Positions 16,872-25,439 are shown, counted from the first letter of the stretch. The stretch: 64,000 bases of DNA from CAYWKU01 sp964459325 (GCA_964459325.1 CAYWKU010000001.1:62001-126000); one strand, 5' to 3'. Made by a program: numbers and translations. The notes: a model not told the origin generated them from the letters alone.

Positions 16872-17600
16872 AATAAAAATGTATCACCCCTACGGGGGAA
16901 AGCACCGCCAGATATGATATATTATTATGTTTAATAGTATCAACTTAAAGGGGACCTCATCATGTCGATGCCGATGTTTGTGGACGGGGCGGCCCGGACG
17001 TTATACGCCGGGGTTGTCCGCAAGGACAACAAGAAACCATATTTCGCCCTGAAAGGGCAAAATAAAATAGCCCGGGGCAAGCGGTAGCGCAGCCCCGGGT
17101 AATGGATAAACACCATTCGTTTTTACCCTGTAAGGGTTACATACAAAACATCACGAAAATTTATCGAACCCTTTCAGGGTATAATCTATTTCGGGGTTAC
17201 CGATAACCCGGGGTGGCCTCCCTTCGGGACTTACCCCGGGCTATCTTATGTTACCCCTTCGGGGTAAGCGCCCCCGGGTGGCCCGGACGTTATACGTCCG
17301 GGTCCGAAGGACAAGAAACTGCGCTGATAGCGTGAACCTCGAAAGCGCCTCCGAATGACCTCGAAATGCTGGGGATATGTTTCTTGTTGCTTGCGCAATA
17401 CGGACGTATCCCCCGGCGCCCCCGGACAAGTCCTGCGAGAAGACCTCGCAAGAAGAAAAACCCGTATTATGTCCCCAAATTATAATTAACCATTATGAAA
17501 CCACGGGGAAATTCCCTGCGCGGAAAAGATTCCCCGGGTTAAAACCCGGGGCTGAGACAGGTATGTGAAGCTCCCCGACCTGAAGGTCGGGGTTTCTTTC
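16872..17600. repeat. palindrome-rich repeat region (REP-like)
   Basis: About 800 bases between the GH31 and GIY-YIG genes hold no gene. They contain many short palindromes: CCCTGAAAGGG, AGCCCGGGGCaagcg...GCCCCGGG (about 17070-17100), CCCTGTAAGGG, CCCTTTCAGGG, CCCCTTCGGGG, and CCCCGGGTTaaAACCCGGGG at 17532-17551. GCCCGGACGTTATACG occurs at 16992-17007 and again at 17281-17296, each followed within 30 bases by AAGGACAA and AAGAAAC. The pattern resembles mobile REP-type repeats that are dispersed through some candidate-phylum and planctomycete-like genomes. No transposase of the REP-associated type is present. Confidence 0.65.
17573..17600 (+). terminator. hairpin with T-rich tail
   Basis: CCCCGACC (17573-17576 onward) pairs with GGTCGGGG (17585-17592) across a TGAA loop and is followed by TTTCTTTC. 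It could terminate plus-strand transcription, or be the subterminal hairpin of a lost IS200/IS605-type element; it lies just before the 3' end of the converging GIY-YIG gene. Confidence 0.45.
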
Positions 17601-17689
17601 CTTATGGATGTGGGTGTCTCTGGCCACGGAGATAATTCCCTGCAAGCTCACCCAGGTCTGAAGGCCAAGGTGAGGTACCCGTCTTTTTG

Positions 17690-18685
17690 CTATTTATGTC
17701 CCCTCTTCAATTCACTGAGAGGAGCCCATACCCCCGGTTTTTTCTGGTATTGCCAGAATACCCATCCATTTACATCTCTATTCTTGATTACTTTTCCGGC
17801 TCCTGAAGGGCTTTTGAAAAGCTTTCCATTGTACCTTATCGTGCCGCTATTCAAAACCCTTGCTCTATATGTTCGGCCTTTATATTTTGCTCGAATAGCA
17901 AAGCCTTTTGTTATGTAGGGGGCCAGTACAGGCTTTCCGCCACTTCCGGTTTTTTTTCTTTTTTGAGGCTTTTTCCCAAGGTTTTTCTTTTCTTTAAGCC
18001 TCTTTAATGGAACCCAGTCTCCATTTTCATCCTTATACTTCCAGAATATCAATCCATTCATATTCCGATGATTAGTTATAGCCATAGCAGCGGCTCTTGG
18101 GCTGCTGTACTCCTTGCCATTGTGAAGCACATATCCGCTGGGTTTCAATTTTGCTTTATATTCAACGCCTTTATATGTCCTTTTTATAAAAAGCGGCTTG
18201 TCTATGTAATGGCCGATAAAAAGGGGGTTAGTTTGAGGTGTGGTCTTAGTGGTTTTTTGTATCTTTTCCTTTTTATCCCTGCCGAACATATCATCAACGC
18301 TTCTCAGGGCTTCTTCCTTGGCTTTTTTGTATAAATCCTTCTTAAGGCTGGTACTGCCGCGAAGTTTACCTTTCACCTTATTGCCTTTGGGTTTGTAAAT
18401 GTTTAAAAAGAGGGATTCAAGTTCATTCAAATACTTTTCATCCCTGGTAAGATATAAGCTGAATCTGTTCCATAATCCCGCATGGCGGTCTTTCAGATGC
18501 TGCTTAAGGCGTGTACTCATTTTCATTGCCAAACCAACATAGTAGAGTTTATCCCCCGAATACAAAGCATATATGCCGTTTTTATCCTTAATGTAATCTC
18601 TTATAATATCGAAATGGTTTTCCAGCATCTCTGAACTCACCTTTTCGAGATGCTCAATCACAAGGTGCTTTTTATTCTTGGCCAT
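17690..18685 (-). CDS. GIY-YIG nuclease with two RAMA-like domains
   Basis: This 331-residue protein has three parts. Residues about 36-103 form a GIY-YIG nuclease domain: NGIYALY, YYVGLA, the catalytic-type Arg 59 in TRLKQH and Glu in YLNELESLF. A basic linker follows. Residues about 165-228 and 262-325 are two tandem copies of one module with the pattern KGxxYxA ... G-x-I/V-x-x-NGKxxxSPxxAxxxI ... NGxxFWxY, ending W-x-PL; this matches the RAMA-type domain linked to restriction and modification proteins and proposed to sense modified DNA. Lys-rich stretches join the domains. The gene is flanked on both sides by repeat-rich DNA and looks acquired. Cleavage of modified or foreign DNA is an inference. 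Confidence 0.75.
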   Translation of the reverse strand: MAKNKKHLVIEHLEKVSSEMLENHFDIIRDYIKDKNGIYALYSGDKLYYVGLAMKMSTRLKQHLKDRHAGLWNRFSLYLTRDEKYLNELESLFLNIYKPKGNKVKGKLRGSTSLKKDLYKKAKEEALRSVDDMFGRDKKEKIQKTTKTTPQTNPLFIGHYIDKPLFIKRTYKGVEYKAKLKPSGYVLHNGKEYSSPRAAAMAITNHRNMNGLIFWKYKDENGDWVPLKRLKEKKNLGKKPQKRKKTGSGGKPVLAPYITKGFAIRAKYKGRTYRARVLNSGTIRYNGKLFKSPSGAGKVIKNRDVNGWVFWQYQKKPGVWAPLSELKRGHK

Positions 18686-18815
18686 ATCTCACCCCCTGAA
18701 TTGTTTCCCAAAGAGCAAATTACAATATCAAATACCTTCTCCCGGATATTTTTGTCGGAATCATGACGGGAAACAAATTCTATATTACGTTTGATTTAGG
18801 ATTTTATCAAATTTA

Positions 18816-19010
18816 GAGGCCGTTGCAAAACAGGCTTCAGGGGGAGAAAAGGCTTTTTTCTGTAGCTTCCCGAGAATGTCTTTTCCAGACAAGGGGTTTT
18901 AACCCCTTGGAATTCAAGGGGCTGAAGCCCCTTGTCCATTCGGGGTTCTTTTTCGGCGCGATGAAGGTCAACACATCCCAAACGAAAAATCATAATTCTG
19001 CAACGGCCTC
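18816..19010. repeat. MITE-like element, copy 2, with internal palindromes
   Basis: This 195-base element is bounded by GAGGCCGTTGCAAAA (18816-18830) and TTCTGCAACGGCCTC (18996-19010), inverted repeats with one mismatch that match the ends of the element at 4100-4240. The interior is different from that copy: it contains AAGGGGTTTTAACCCCTT and CAAGGGGCTgaAGCCCCTTG in tandem, the latter also related to the palindrome at 1773-1796. TTA occurs on both outer sides and may be a 3-bp duplication, but it is too short to rely on. No protein is encoded. Confidence 0.7.
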
Positions 19011-19256
19011 TTAAATTAACTTTCAACAACTTATCGATTCCATGGTTCTCAGGTGACACTTACAGCATTGTCTGTGCCTGCCCGTAAGGCGCAACCCGGA
19101 CTTATAACGTCGAGGCCTCCCGCGAGTCAAGCCTCGCTTAAAGCAAAGCGGCGTCAAGGCCGCCGCACTCCGAAATTTTCACCGACATGCCACTCTGAAT
19201 CTTATTCATTCCCATGGAAAATTGGGCAAAATATACAAAAATTTGCTTAAATTGTG
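19011..19256. other. non-coding spacer with short hairpins
   Basis: No gene is seen here. Two small hairpins, GCGAGtcaagCCTCGC and GCGGCgtcaagGCCGC, lie at about 19120-19165 and share a GTCAAG-type loop, suggesting further decayed repeats. The last 60 bases are AT-rich and lead into the amidase promoter. Confidence 0.4.
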
Positions 19257-19285
19257 TTGAAATTATCGCTAAATTAAGTTATATT
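19257..19285 (+). promoter_or_regulatory. sigma-70-like promoter for the amidase
   Basis: TTGAAA (19257-19262) and TATATT (19280-19285) are separated by exactly 17 bases. The predicted transcription start is about 19292, only a few bases before the ATG at 19296, and no Shine-Dalgarno sequence precedes that ATG, so the mRNA may be nearly leaderless. Confidence 0.5.
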
Positions 19286-19295
19286 TGTCTATACT

Positions 19296-21086
19296 ATGGA
19301 AAAGCGACTGCTTTATCCGGTGGTGGTAGTATTTCTGTTCCTGCTGGCCGCGCCCCTGGTCGGCTCCACAGAAAGCGCCCGGGCGCTGTATGAAAAGGCG
19401 AGCGAGGCGTATCACCCGTTCTGGGTGGACGAGGACGCCAAGAATCACCGGGGCAACTGGCTCGAGATTATCCGGCGGTTCGAGGCCGTCTACGAGAAGT
19501 ATCCCCGCTCCGAGCCGGCTCCCAAGGCCTATTACATGGCGGGGAAGTTGAGCTTCTACTGCTACAAGTACCACGAAAACCCGGCCGATTTCGACAGGGG
19601 CCTCGCGAACCTGCGCTCGCTGATTCGCAAATTCGCAGCCCACAGCCTTGCCGACGACGCCCGCTATTTCATAGCCGAGCTTTATCTCAAGAAAAATGAC
19701 GTAAAAACGGCGGCTTACAACTATCGCCGGGTCATCGAGGAATACCCCGAGGGGGACATGAAGCGCGACGCCCGCCAGCGGCTTCAGCAGCTCAAACTGT
19801 GGCCCATGCCGGAATGGCTGCGAAACTACAAGCCCGGCGCTTCCGCCGACGGCTCGGGCGATTCGTCGTCCAAGACGGCGTCGCTGCCGGGCGAGGCGCG
19901 GCCTTCCGAGTTGCCCCGCTCTTCGGGGTCGGATTCGTCGCCGCAGCCGCCGCTTCCCACCATCAGCTCCGGCAGGGTGCTGGTGAAGGAGATAAAGAGT
20001 TTTTCCAGCGGCAGTTATACGCGGGTGGTGATTTACTGCGACGAAAAGGTGGACTTCACCGAGCCGACTTACATTCCGCCTTCCCCCGAGGACGGCGTGA
20101 ACTACCCGAGGCTTTTCATAGATATAAAAGACGCCCGCCTGGCGCCCGGCGTCAGCCGTCCGAAAAAGGTGGAGGACGGGCTGCTCAAAAGGGTGAGAGC
20201 GGGCCAGAACACCCCCAAGAAGGTGCGGGTGGTGCTGGACATAGACTCCATCGACAAGGATAAAACCCGCCTCATACCCATGGAAGACGAAGAAGGCGGG
20301 GATTTCAGAATTGTCATGGACGTCATGGGCGAAAGCCGCCCGGACGGTAGGTATGAGACCAACGAGGAGATTGAGGCCGAGAGAAGGCTTGTGCGCAAGA
20401 TAGTCATCGACCCCGGCCACGGCGGGAAAGACCCCGGAGCAGTGGGGCCGGGTGGGCTGAAGGAGAAGGACGCAGTGCTCGAGCTGGCTCAAAAAACAGC
20501 GGTCTCGCTCCGGCGCCTGACCACGGCGAAGGTGACGCTGACCCGCGACGATGACCGCTACCTGTCGCTGGAGGAGCGCACGGCTTACGCCAACGTGGCG
20601 GGGGCGGACGTGTTCATCAGCCTTCACGCGAACGCTCATCCCAACAAGCACGCCCGCGGGATTGAAACGTACCTGTTGGATACCACCGACGACGCTTCAG
20701 CCAAAAGACTGGCGGCGCTGGAGAACAAGATCAGCCTGGACGCGCTGGAGCGGTTCCAGAAAAACTCGCTCTTGTTTACCCTGTTCCAGAAGGCGAAGGC
20801 GGACGAAAGCTACCGGCTGGCCCGCCTGGTGCAACAGCACATGATAAGGGGATTGAGGTCGGACTACGACGAAATTTACGACCACGGAGTGCGGGAGGCG
20901 CCGTTTTTCGTGCTGATGGGAGCGACCATGCCGTGCATACTGGTGGAGGGCTCCTTCATATCCAACCCGAAGGAAGAGAAGAGGTTGCGCAGCGAGAAAT
21001 ACATCGGGCTGATGGGCCGCTCCATCGCCGACGGGGTGGCGGAATTCGCCCGGCTTCGGGAGATGGGCAGGGTGGCGGATTTGTAA
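19296..21086 (+). CDS. N-acetylmuramoyl-L-alanine amidase (AmiC-like) with TPR and AMIN
   Basis: This 596-residue exported enzyme cuts the amide bond between muramic acid and the stem peptide of peptidoglycan. An amino signal segment (residues 1-25) is followed by TPR-like helices about 30-165 (repeated FEAVYEKYPRSEPAPKAYY-type units). A Ser/Pro-rich linker comes next, then an AMIN-like beta domain about 228-350 (FSSGSYTRVVIYCDEKVDF). The zinc amidase_3 domain runs from about 366: VIDPGHGGKDPGAVG with the first His, then GLKEKD, SLHANAHPN and the catalytic Glu in ILVEGSFISNP. The added TPR region is more typical of deltaproteobacterial-type amidases. It is monocistronic, with its own promoter. 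Confidence 0.93.
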   Translation: MEKRLLYPVVVVFLFLLAAPLVGSTESARALYEKASEAYHPFWVDEDAKNHRGNWLEIIRRFEAVYEKYPRSEPAPKAYYMAGKLSFYCYKYHENPADFDRGLANLRSLIRKFAAHSLADDARYFIAELYLKKNDVKTAAYNYRRVIEEYPEGDMKRDARQRLQQLKLWPMPEWLRNYKPGASADGSGDSSSKTASLPGEARPSELPRSSGSDSSPQPPLPTISSGRVLVKEIKSFSSGSYTRVVIYCDEKVDFTEPTYIPPSPEDGVNYPRLFIDIKDARLAPGVSRPKKVEDGLLKRVRAGQNTPKKVRVVLDIDSIDKDKTRLIPMEDEEGGDFRIVMDVMGESRPDGRYETNEEIEAERRLVRKIVIDPGHGGKDPGAVGPGGLKEKDAVLELAQKTAVSLRRLTTAKVTLTRDDDRYLSLEERTAYANVAGADVFISLHANAHPNKHARGIETYLLDTTDDASAKRLAALENKISLDALERFQKNSLLFTLFQKAKADESYRLARLVQQHMIRGLRSDYDEIYDHGVREAPFFVLMGATMPCILVEGSFISNPKEEKRLRSEKYIGLMGRSIADGVAEFARLREMGRVADL

Positions 21087-21163
21087 TTTCTTGATGACAC
21101 GGGGTCGTTATTTGACCGCTCGGTCGGGTTTTGTTCGCTTAATCTATGACGATAAGCGGCGCC

Positions 21164-21223
21164 TGTAGAATATTCTACAACGTTGTAGAATATTCTACAA
21201 TGTTGTAGAAAACGTTGTAGAAA
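21164..21223. repeat. cluster of TTGTAGAA palindromes
   Basis: Five half-sites of TTGTAGAA or its complement lie in 60 bases. TGTAGAATATTCTACA (21164-21179) and TTGTAGAATATTCTACAA (21183-21200) are perfect palindromes, and the joining TTCTACAACGTTGTAGAA is a third. Two further direct copies TTGTAGAAAA follow. The cluster lies between two converging genes, so an ordinary promoter operator is unlikely. Confidence 0.7.
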
Positions 21224-21300
21224 ATCGGCCCTTGAATTCCACACCCCAAAGCGTAGCAAAATGCAACCCTCCCCTCGGAACAAATTCCAAGCCGGGCGCC

Positions 21301-21321
21301 ACTGATAGCTTTGCTATCAGT
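21301..21321. terminator. perfect hairpin between converging genes
   Basis: ACTGATAGC, loop TTT, GCTATCAGT form a perfect 9-bp stem. It may end transcription from either side, although there is no long T run. The rest of 21087-21432 shows only the TTGTAGAA cluster and no gene. Confidence 0.35.
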
Positions 21322-21432
21322 ATAATGAGTACGTATTCCATACACGATGAAATAAGCCCTGCCGCGCTGGTGTTCATTTGAATATACTTGAATTTTCAAA
21401 AAGTTTGTGTTTCTCGAATGCCGGACCTTTGG

Positions 21433-22581
21433 TTATTTGAGCTGCACTTTCAGCGTGTTTGCTGTGAATCCGGTAACTTTGCCGTCTGTTTTGGATTCGA
21501 TTTGCTGAGCCAGGTCTCCCGCCCGGCCTTTGTACTTGACTTCCACCACCGCCTTGCCGTCGCCGTAAGTTCGGCGGGACACGTTTTCCACGCCCCGGAT
21601 GCCTTCCACGTTTTCAATAAAACTCCTCAGGTCGGAGACGCTGCCTACGCCGGAAAGTGTCAGTTTGAACTCGTTGCCGCCGGTGGTTTCCTTTTCGCAA
21701 CGAAGTGTGACTTTTTTGATGAGCGCGGGGGCGACTTCTTCGGCCGCCTTTTTCAGCGCCCTCACGCCGGATTCGTGCTGGTCTATGTGAGCGGATTTGC
21801 CGCGGGCGGAGGCTGAGCCGAAAATCCTGCCGTTATCCACTTTGACGATGCGGGTGGTGATGTTGGCGTAGCAGCTGTAGAAGCCGTACTGGTCCTTGCC
21901 CCGGCAGGTTGCGGTGGCTTTTCCTGCGACCACGTACTCGGCGTTGAAGGACTTACCTACTTTCACCGCGTCGTTGGGGTCGGGCTCGCCGCTGATGGCC
22001 TTTGTAACGCGGATGTTTCCGCTTGCCACGTTGGGGTCTATCAGCGGAAATCCCTTTTCGTTGAACGCCTCCATCAGCTTCTGCTCGACGAGGCTCAAAT
22101 CCGAACCCCTGTCCCACCATCCGTGGTAGTGATTCTGGCCCACGTTCTGCTCGGCAATCATCAGCATGGTGCGGGGATTTTCGAGCCTTCGGAGGCAGAT
22201 TCCTATGGCCAGGAGGTTGTCTTCCAGGTTGCCCTGAGCCACGCAGGCGTGTATGGTGACGTAGTAGTTGTACTCGTCCTGCCGCTCGTTTTTGATTTCC
22301 TCGCCGCAGATGTATCCGGCGCTCTGGGAATATACTTTATCGCTGACCAGCTGGAAGTTTTCCACCAGGGTCTCCGAGTCGACCATGACCCCGACGACCT
22401 TCTCGACGGCCTTGCGGCGTGCGTCTTCCAGGGCCCTGTCTCTGGCGGCGCCGACGTCGTTGTCTATTATGGCGGCAATTCCCTGGGCGTCCACGTATTT
22501 CTGCCCGTTATCCGCCTGTGCCGACGGCGCCACGGTAATCACCAGCGCCGCAACCAATGCCGCGCACGCGAGCTTTTTCAT
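21433..22581 (-). CDS. FlgT-like secreted protein
   Basis: This 382-residue exported protein has a Sec signal (residues 1-23, cut after AQA). Residues about 35-115 match the FlgT amino domain pattern: ALEDARRKAVEKVVGVMV, then VYSQSAGYI and YYVTIHACV. The middle region (about 130-300) resembles the TolB/CsgG-like alpha-beta fold of FlgT, and the carboxy end (LSGVGSVSDLRSFIENVEGIRGV) is a small separate alpha-beta domain. FlgT builds the H-ring of sodium-driven flagella, but no flagellar gene is present here; the neighbour is a CsgG homologue, so an envelope role with that protein is more likely. Confidence 0.7.
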   Translation of the reverse strand: MKKLACAALVAALVITVAPSAQADNGQKYVDAQGIAAIIDNDVGAARDRALEDARRKAVEKVVGVMVDSETLVENFQLVSDKVYSQSAGYICGEEIKNERQDEYNYYVTIHACVAQGNLEDNLLAIGICLRRLENPRTMLMIAEQNVGQNHYHGWWDRGSDLSLVEQKLMEAFNEKGFPLIDPNVASGNIRVTKAISGEPDPNDAVKVGKSFNAEYVVAGKATATCRGKDQYGFYSCYANITTRIVKVDNGRIFGSASARGKSAHIDQHESGVRALKKAAEEVAPALIKKVTLRCEKETTGGNEFKLTLSGVGSVSDLRSFIENVEGIRGVENVSRRTYGDGKAVVEVKYKGRAGDLAQQIESKTDGKVTGFTANTLKVQLK

Positions 22582-22610
22582 TACTTTTTCCTCCTTGCCA
22601 TAAAAGAGGC

Positions 22611-22631
22611 GCCGCCTCGCGGGAAGGCGGC
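22611..22631 (-). terminator. hairpin between the CsgG-like and FlgT-like genes
   Basis: On the minus strand GCCGCC and GGCGGC form a GC stem followed by GCCTCTTTT. It would end or attenuate CsgG-like transcription before the FlgT-like gene, or set their ratio. Confidence 0.45.
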
Positions 22632-22660
22632 ACTCGTGTAATCCGTTTTCTATTTTTTAC

Positions 22661-23668
22661 TCACTTGGATTCTGTTTTTGTTTCGGATTTGCTTTTTCTA
22701 ATCCACATACCGCGCTGTACCGGCCCGGAGAGTATATTACAGTATGCCATCTTGCTCATAAGCTGGCTGACCTGTACCTGTCCGAGTTTCTGGGGCGGAA
22801 GTTGAAGGACCTCTCCGGTTTCGGGGTCTTCGATTTTTTCACCCGGCTGGTAGACATCCAGCTTTTCGCCCTTGGTGAGGCCTACATCTTTGCCGCCGCG
22901 GATGATGGCCCTGTTGCCGGAAACTTTCAGCACCACCGTCTGCCAGGGCATCTGGTTGGCCTGGTTCAGGATGATATAAACTGAGTCGTGGATTGCCTTC
23001 AAAGCGGCGTCGCCGAGGGGCGTTTCCTTGTTGAGCTTGCCTCCCACGACCGCTCCGTCCTTGCTGGCGCCGGCGGAAATTTTGCGCTTTGTCACTTCTC
23101 CCTTGGCCTTTTCGCTGTATTTGAGTATCCTGCTTTCGGGGTCGAACATTTTGACCATAATGACGACTTTTGCATCCTGCTTGGAGACCCCCAGTTTGCC
23201 CCCGATGCCTTTCGTCGACTTGTTTCCGCCAAAGCCTATGTTGGCCCCCTTTCCTCCGGTATAGGCGACTTCATAAAGGGTGCCCTGCACGATTAACTGG
23301 GCGCCGAGCTGTCCCCCGGCCTTGGGGGTATGTGATTCCTTCGACATGCCGGACTGGCCATGGCCGATTTCTGATGCCGCGTCGCCGAGGTCCTCGTTGC
23401 TGACCAGCACCACGAAGCAGCCGGTTTGCTGGAGCTCGTACTGTAGAGCTTCGTAAAGGCCGTTTTTTATCTCCCTGCTGTATTTATTGTTTACACCGTC
23501 TTTGAAACGGTATACAGCTATACGCTTTTTGGGACCCTTGCATTCCGGATAGGGTTTCATCTCCTCGTCGTTTTTCTTGGCTAGGGCCGTATTCGCCTGA
23601 GGGAGAGCTCCCATTCCCAACGCCAGACACAACAAAAAGCAAACCACTCCGCCGATGCCTTTTTTCAT
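22661..23668 (-). CDS. CsgG-family secreted protein
   Basis: This 335-residue exported protein has an amino signal (about residues 1-30) without a clear lipobox, unlike E. coli CsgG. RIAVYRFKDGVNNKYS, the Asn/Glu-rich stretch LVSNEDLGD, and LIVQGTLYEVAYTGG ... VVIMVKMFDPESRILKYSEKAKGE follow the CsgG (PF03783) core. A long Gly-rich segment (residues about 100-155) lies where curli-type pores carry transmembrane strands. The carboxy domain (ILKVSGNRAIIRGGKDVGLTKGEKLDVYQPG) is a small beta domain also seen in FlgT-like proteins. No curli subunit genes are nearby. The gene is 79 bases upstream of the FlgT-like gene. Confidence 0.75.
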   Translation of the reverse strand: MKKGIGGVVCFLLCLALGMGALPQANTALAKKNDEEMKPYPECKGPKKRIAVYRFKDGVNNKYSREIKNGLYEALQYELQQTGCFVVLVSNEDLGDAASEIGHGQSGMSKESHTPKAGGQLGAQLIVQGTLYEVAYTGGKGANIGFGGNKSTKGIGGKLGVSKQDAKVVIMVKMFDPESRILKYSEKAKGEVTKRKISAGASKDGAVVGGKLNKETPLGDAALKAIHDSVYIILNQANQMPWQTVVLKVSGNRAIIRGGKDVGLTKGEKLDVYQPGEKIEDPETGEVLQLPPQKLGQVQVSQLMSKMAYCNILSGPVQRGMWIRKSKSETKTESK

Positions 23669-23779
23669 TGTCAGCTCCTTTTCTCTTTTGTAATCTTTCA
23701 GAACTTCAGATGCCTTTTAATGAGCGCCTTACAGTATACCGAACTCCGTGCCGTATTGTCAAGCTCTCTAAAAGCAGAA

Positions 23780-23802
23780 GGCGCGGCTTTCGATGCCGCG
23801 CC
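23780..23802 (-). terminator. terminator after the Cys-rich gene
   Basis: GGCGCGGC and GCCGCGCC form a perfect 8-bp stem; read on the minus strand it is followed by TTCTGCTTTT. It lies 28 bases beyond the stop of the gene that ends at 23831. Confidence 0.65.
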
Positions 23803-23830
23803 CTCCCGGGTCCGTTATTTAATTTTTCGA

Positions 23831-24097
23831 TTAAGGTCGGCGTCTGTGATGCTTCTCTGCGGGAGTTTCCTCGAAGGTGCCGGGCGGGTAGCGGTGCTTG
23901 AGGTGGCGCTTGCATACACATACCATGTCTTCAGTGGTGAAGCTCATCACCACTATTTCATCCCGGTCGACTTTCCTGCCGCATATGAAGCATCGTATCT
24001 TGTTCACGGAGTCGCTGTCCAGCATCATTACACTACCTCCTGGGAAGAAATCGCCCATGATGTGCACCGTGCAATAATTTTCATCCGGGAAGTTCAT
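23831..24097 (-). CDS. small Cys/His-rich protein
   Basis: This 88-residue protein has CFICGRK (Cys 36, 39) and CVCKRHLKH (Cys 60, 62, His 65, 68), which can form one zinc site. The carboxy tail is basic (KHHRRRP). No signal peptide is seen, so it is probably cytoplasmic. I do not recognise the family. It has a terminator downstream and 231 bases without a gene upstream, so it is probably its own transcript. The start is the first ATG, preceded by GGAGACAAAG. Confidence 0.6.
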   Translation of the reverse strand: MNFPDENYCTVHIMGDFFPGGSVMMLDSDSVNKIRCFICGRKVDRDEIVVMSFTTEDMVCVCKRHLKHRYPPGTFEETPAEKHHRRRP

Positions 24098-24328
24098 TTC
24101 TTTGTCTCCTCTGCTTTAAATAAGTTGCATTTATGATGCCAGGAATTGCCAAAAGGGGCCGATTATCTCAATTCATTATATTTATCAATAAGTTACAAAG
24201 GAGGGGCCATGCGGAAGAAAGAATTTCCCTGCGCAAATTATTTTATCTTTTGTGGTAAATTTTTCTTATATTTAGTGAAAAAGTAAAGTATATCGGCATA
24301 TTTCGGGGTAAAAAAGGGTGACAGGAAG

Positions 24329-25435
24329 CTATATCCCGCATTTTTCGGCAAGCAGGTCGTTTTCATATAAGTATCCGCATTCATTGCAGAAACACTTCAT
24401 ATCCTCCGATAGATTACCTTCGGCGCCCCCGGCCCTGAACCTCCGATACGCCTCCGAGTGCCAAATTTGCTCAAGTGACTGACACATTATGTCACCCATC
24501 ACCGCCTCGCAGTTGCAGCACGGCCTTACCGAGCCGTCCGGCCAGAAGACGATAAAGCTGTATCCCGCCAGGCATTTAAAGGATTTTCCCGCTTCGTAAG
24601 CCCGGAGTATGCCGTTATCGTCCGGAGTTCCGGTATATCCCATCCATATACCTTTATCGGAAGCTTTGGGGGACAATTTTTGCATACTCCTGATAAACTT
24701 TTTAAACTGACGAGCTGTAGGCGCCAGCTCCGCGTTGGGCGAGCTGCCGTCGAAATCGAACGGCGCCAGGGGAATGAAAGTGAGGCTACCGGCTCCATAT
24801 TTCGCAGCAATATCAAGAAGTTTGCCCGCCTGCTTGCGGTTATGCCGGGTAAGAACGGCGGTCAGTGCCAGTTCCGGGAAATGTTCGCGGCCCCGGTTTT
24901 TGAGGGATGCATACTTTTCCAGCCCTCTCATAAGCGATGCGAAATCCTCCCTGCTGTTGGAAGGGCACAGTTTCAGGTAAGTGGATGCGCGGGCGGCGTT
25001 TATGGATACGCTCAACCTGTCGGCCCCGGCTTCCGCAAGTTCATCCAGCTTTTTCTCCAGCAGCGCTCCGTTGGTAACCACCCCCACCATCGAAGCGGGA
25101 AAACTTTTTTTGAAACTTGCCACCATGTCGGCTATTCGGGGATGAAGCAGCGGCTCCCCGCCGGTGAAGTGTACCCGCTCAACGTCACCGAGACCCTTCA
25201 GACCCTCGATGATTCTCTCGAAAACCTCCCATTCCATCCTTTGCCCGGTCTCGCCGAAGCGGGGGGCGTAAGCTTCCCGGGCGCTTTCGGGCGCCGAATG
25301 CAAGGGGCAGAATATGCAGGACTGGTTACACAGGTTAAGGGGCAGCACCTGCACGTCGAAAGGCCCCCTGACCGGTTCGCCCCGTAAGGCTCCTTCCTTG
25401 ACTGAGCGGATGGCGTTTTCGCTGAAAATACTCAT
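24329..25435 (-). CDS. radical SAM protein with SPASM-like carboxy domain
   Basis: This 368-residue enzyme has the radical SAM motif CNQSCIFC near residue 36 and the GGEP motif in VHFTGGEPLLHP. A carboxy SPASM-like Cys set (GYSFIVFWPDGSVRPCCNCEA, then CFCNECGYLY) would bind auxiliary iron-sulfur clusters. It is the last gene of a four-gene operon, separated from the glycosyltransferase by 4 bases. Homologues in surface-polysaccharide loci are mostly uncharacterised; modification of a sugar or lipid is an inference from its neighbours. Confidence 0.88.
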   Translation of the reverse strand: MSIFSENAIRSVKEGALRGEPVRGPFDVQVLPLNLCNQSCIFCPLHSAPESAREAYAPRFGETGQRMEWEVFERIIEGLKGLGDVERVHFTGGEPLLHPRIADMVASFKKSFPASMVGVVTNGALLEKKLDELAEAGADRLSVSINAARASTYLKLCPSNSREDFASLMRGLEKYASLKNRGREHFPELALTAVLTRHNRKQAGKLLDIAAKYGAGSLTFIPLAPFDFDGSSPNAELAPTARQFKKFIRSMQKLSPKASDKGIWMGYTGTPDDNGILRAYEAGKSFKCLAGYSFIVFWPDGSVRPCCNCEAVMGDIMCQSLEQIWHSEAYRRFRAGGAEGNLSEDMKCFCNECGYLYENDLLAEKCGI

Positions 25436-25439
25436 ATCC

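Noticed and set aside
21164..21223. CRISPR-like array
   Set aside because: Units are 8-18 bases, overlap one another and have no spacers of constant length; no cas gene is present.
21433..23668. curli secretion locus
   Set aside because: Only a CsgG-like fold is present; CsgA, B, D, E and F are missing and the lipobox is not evident.
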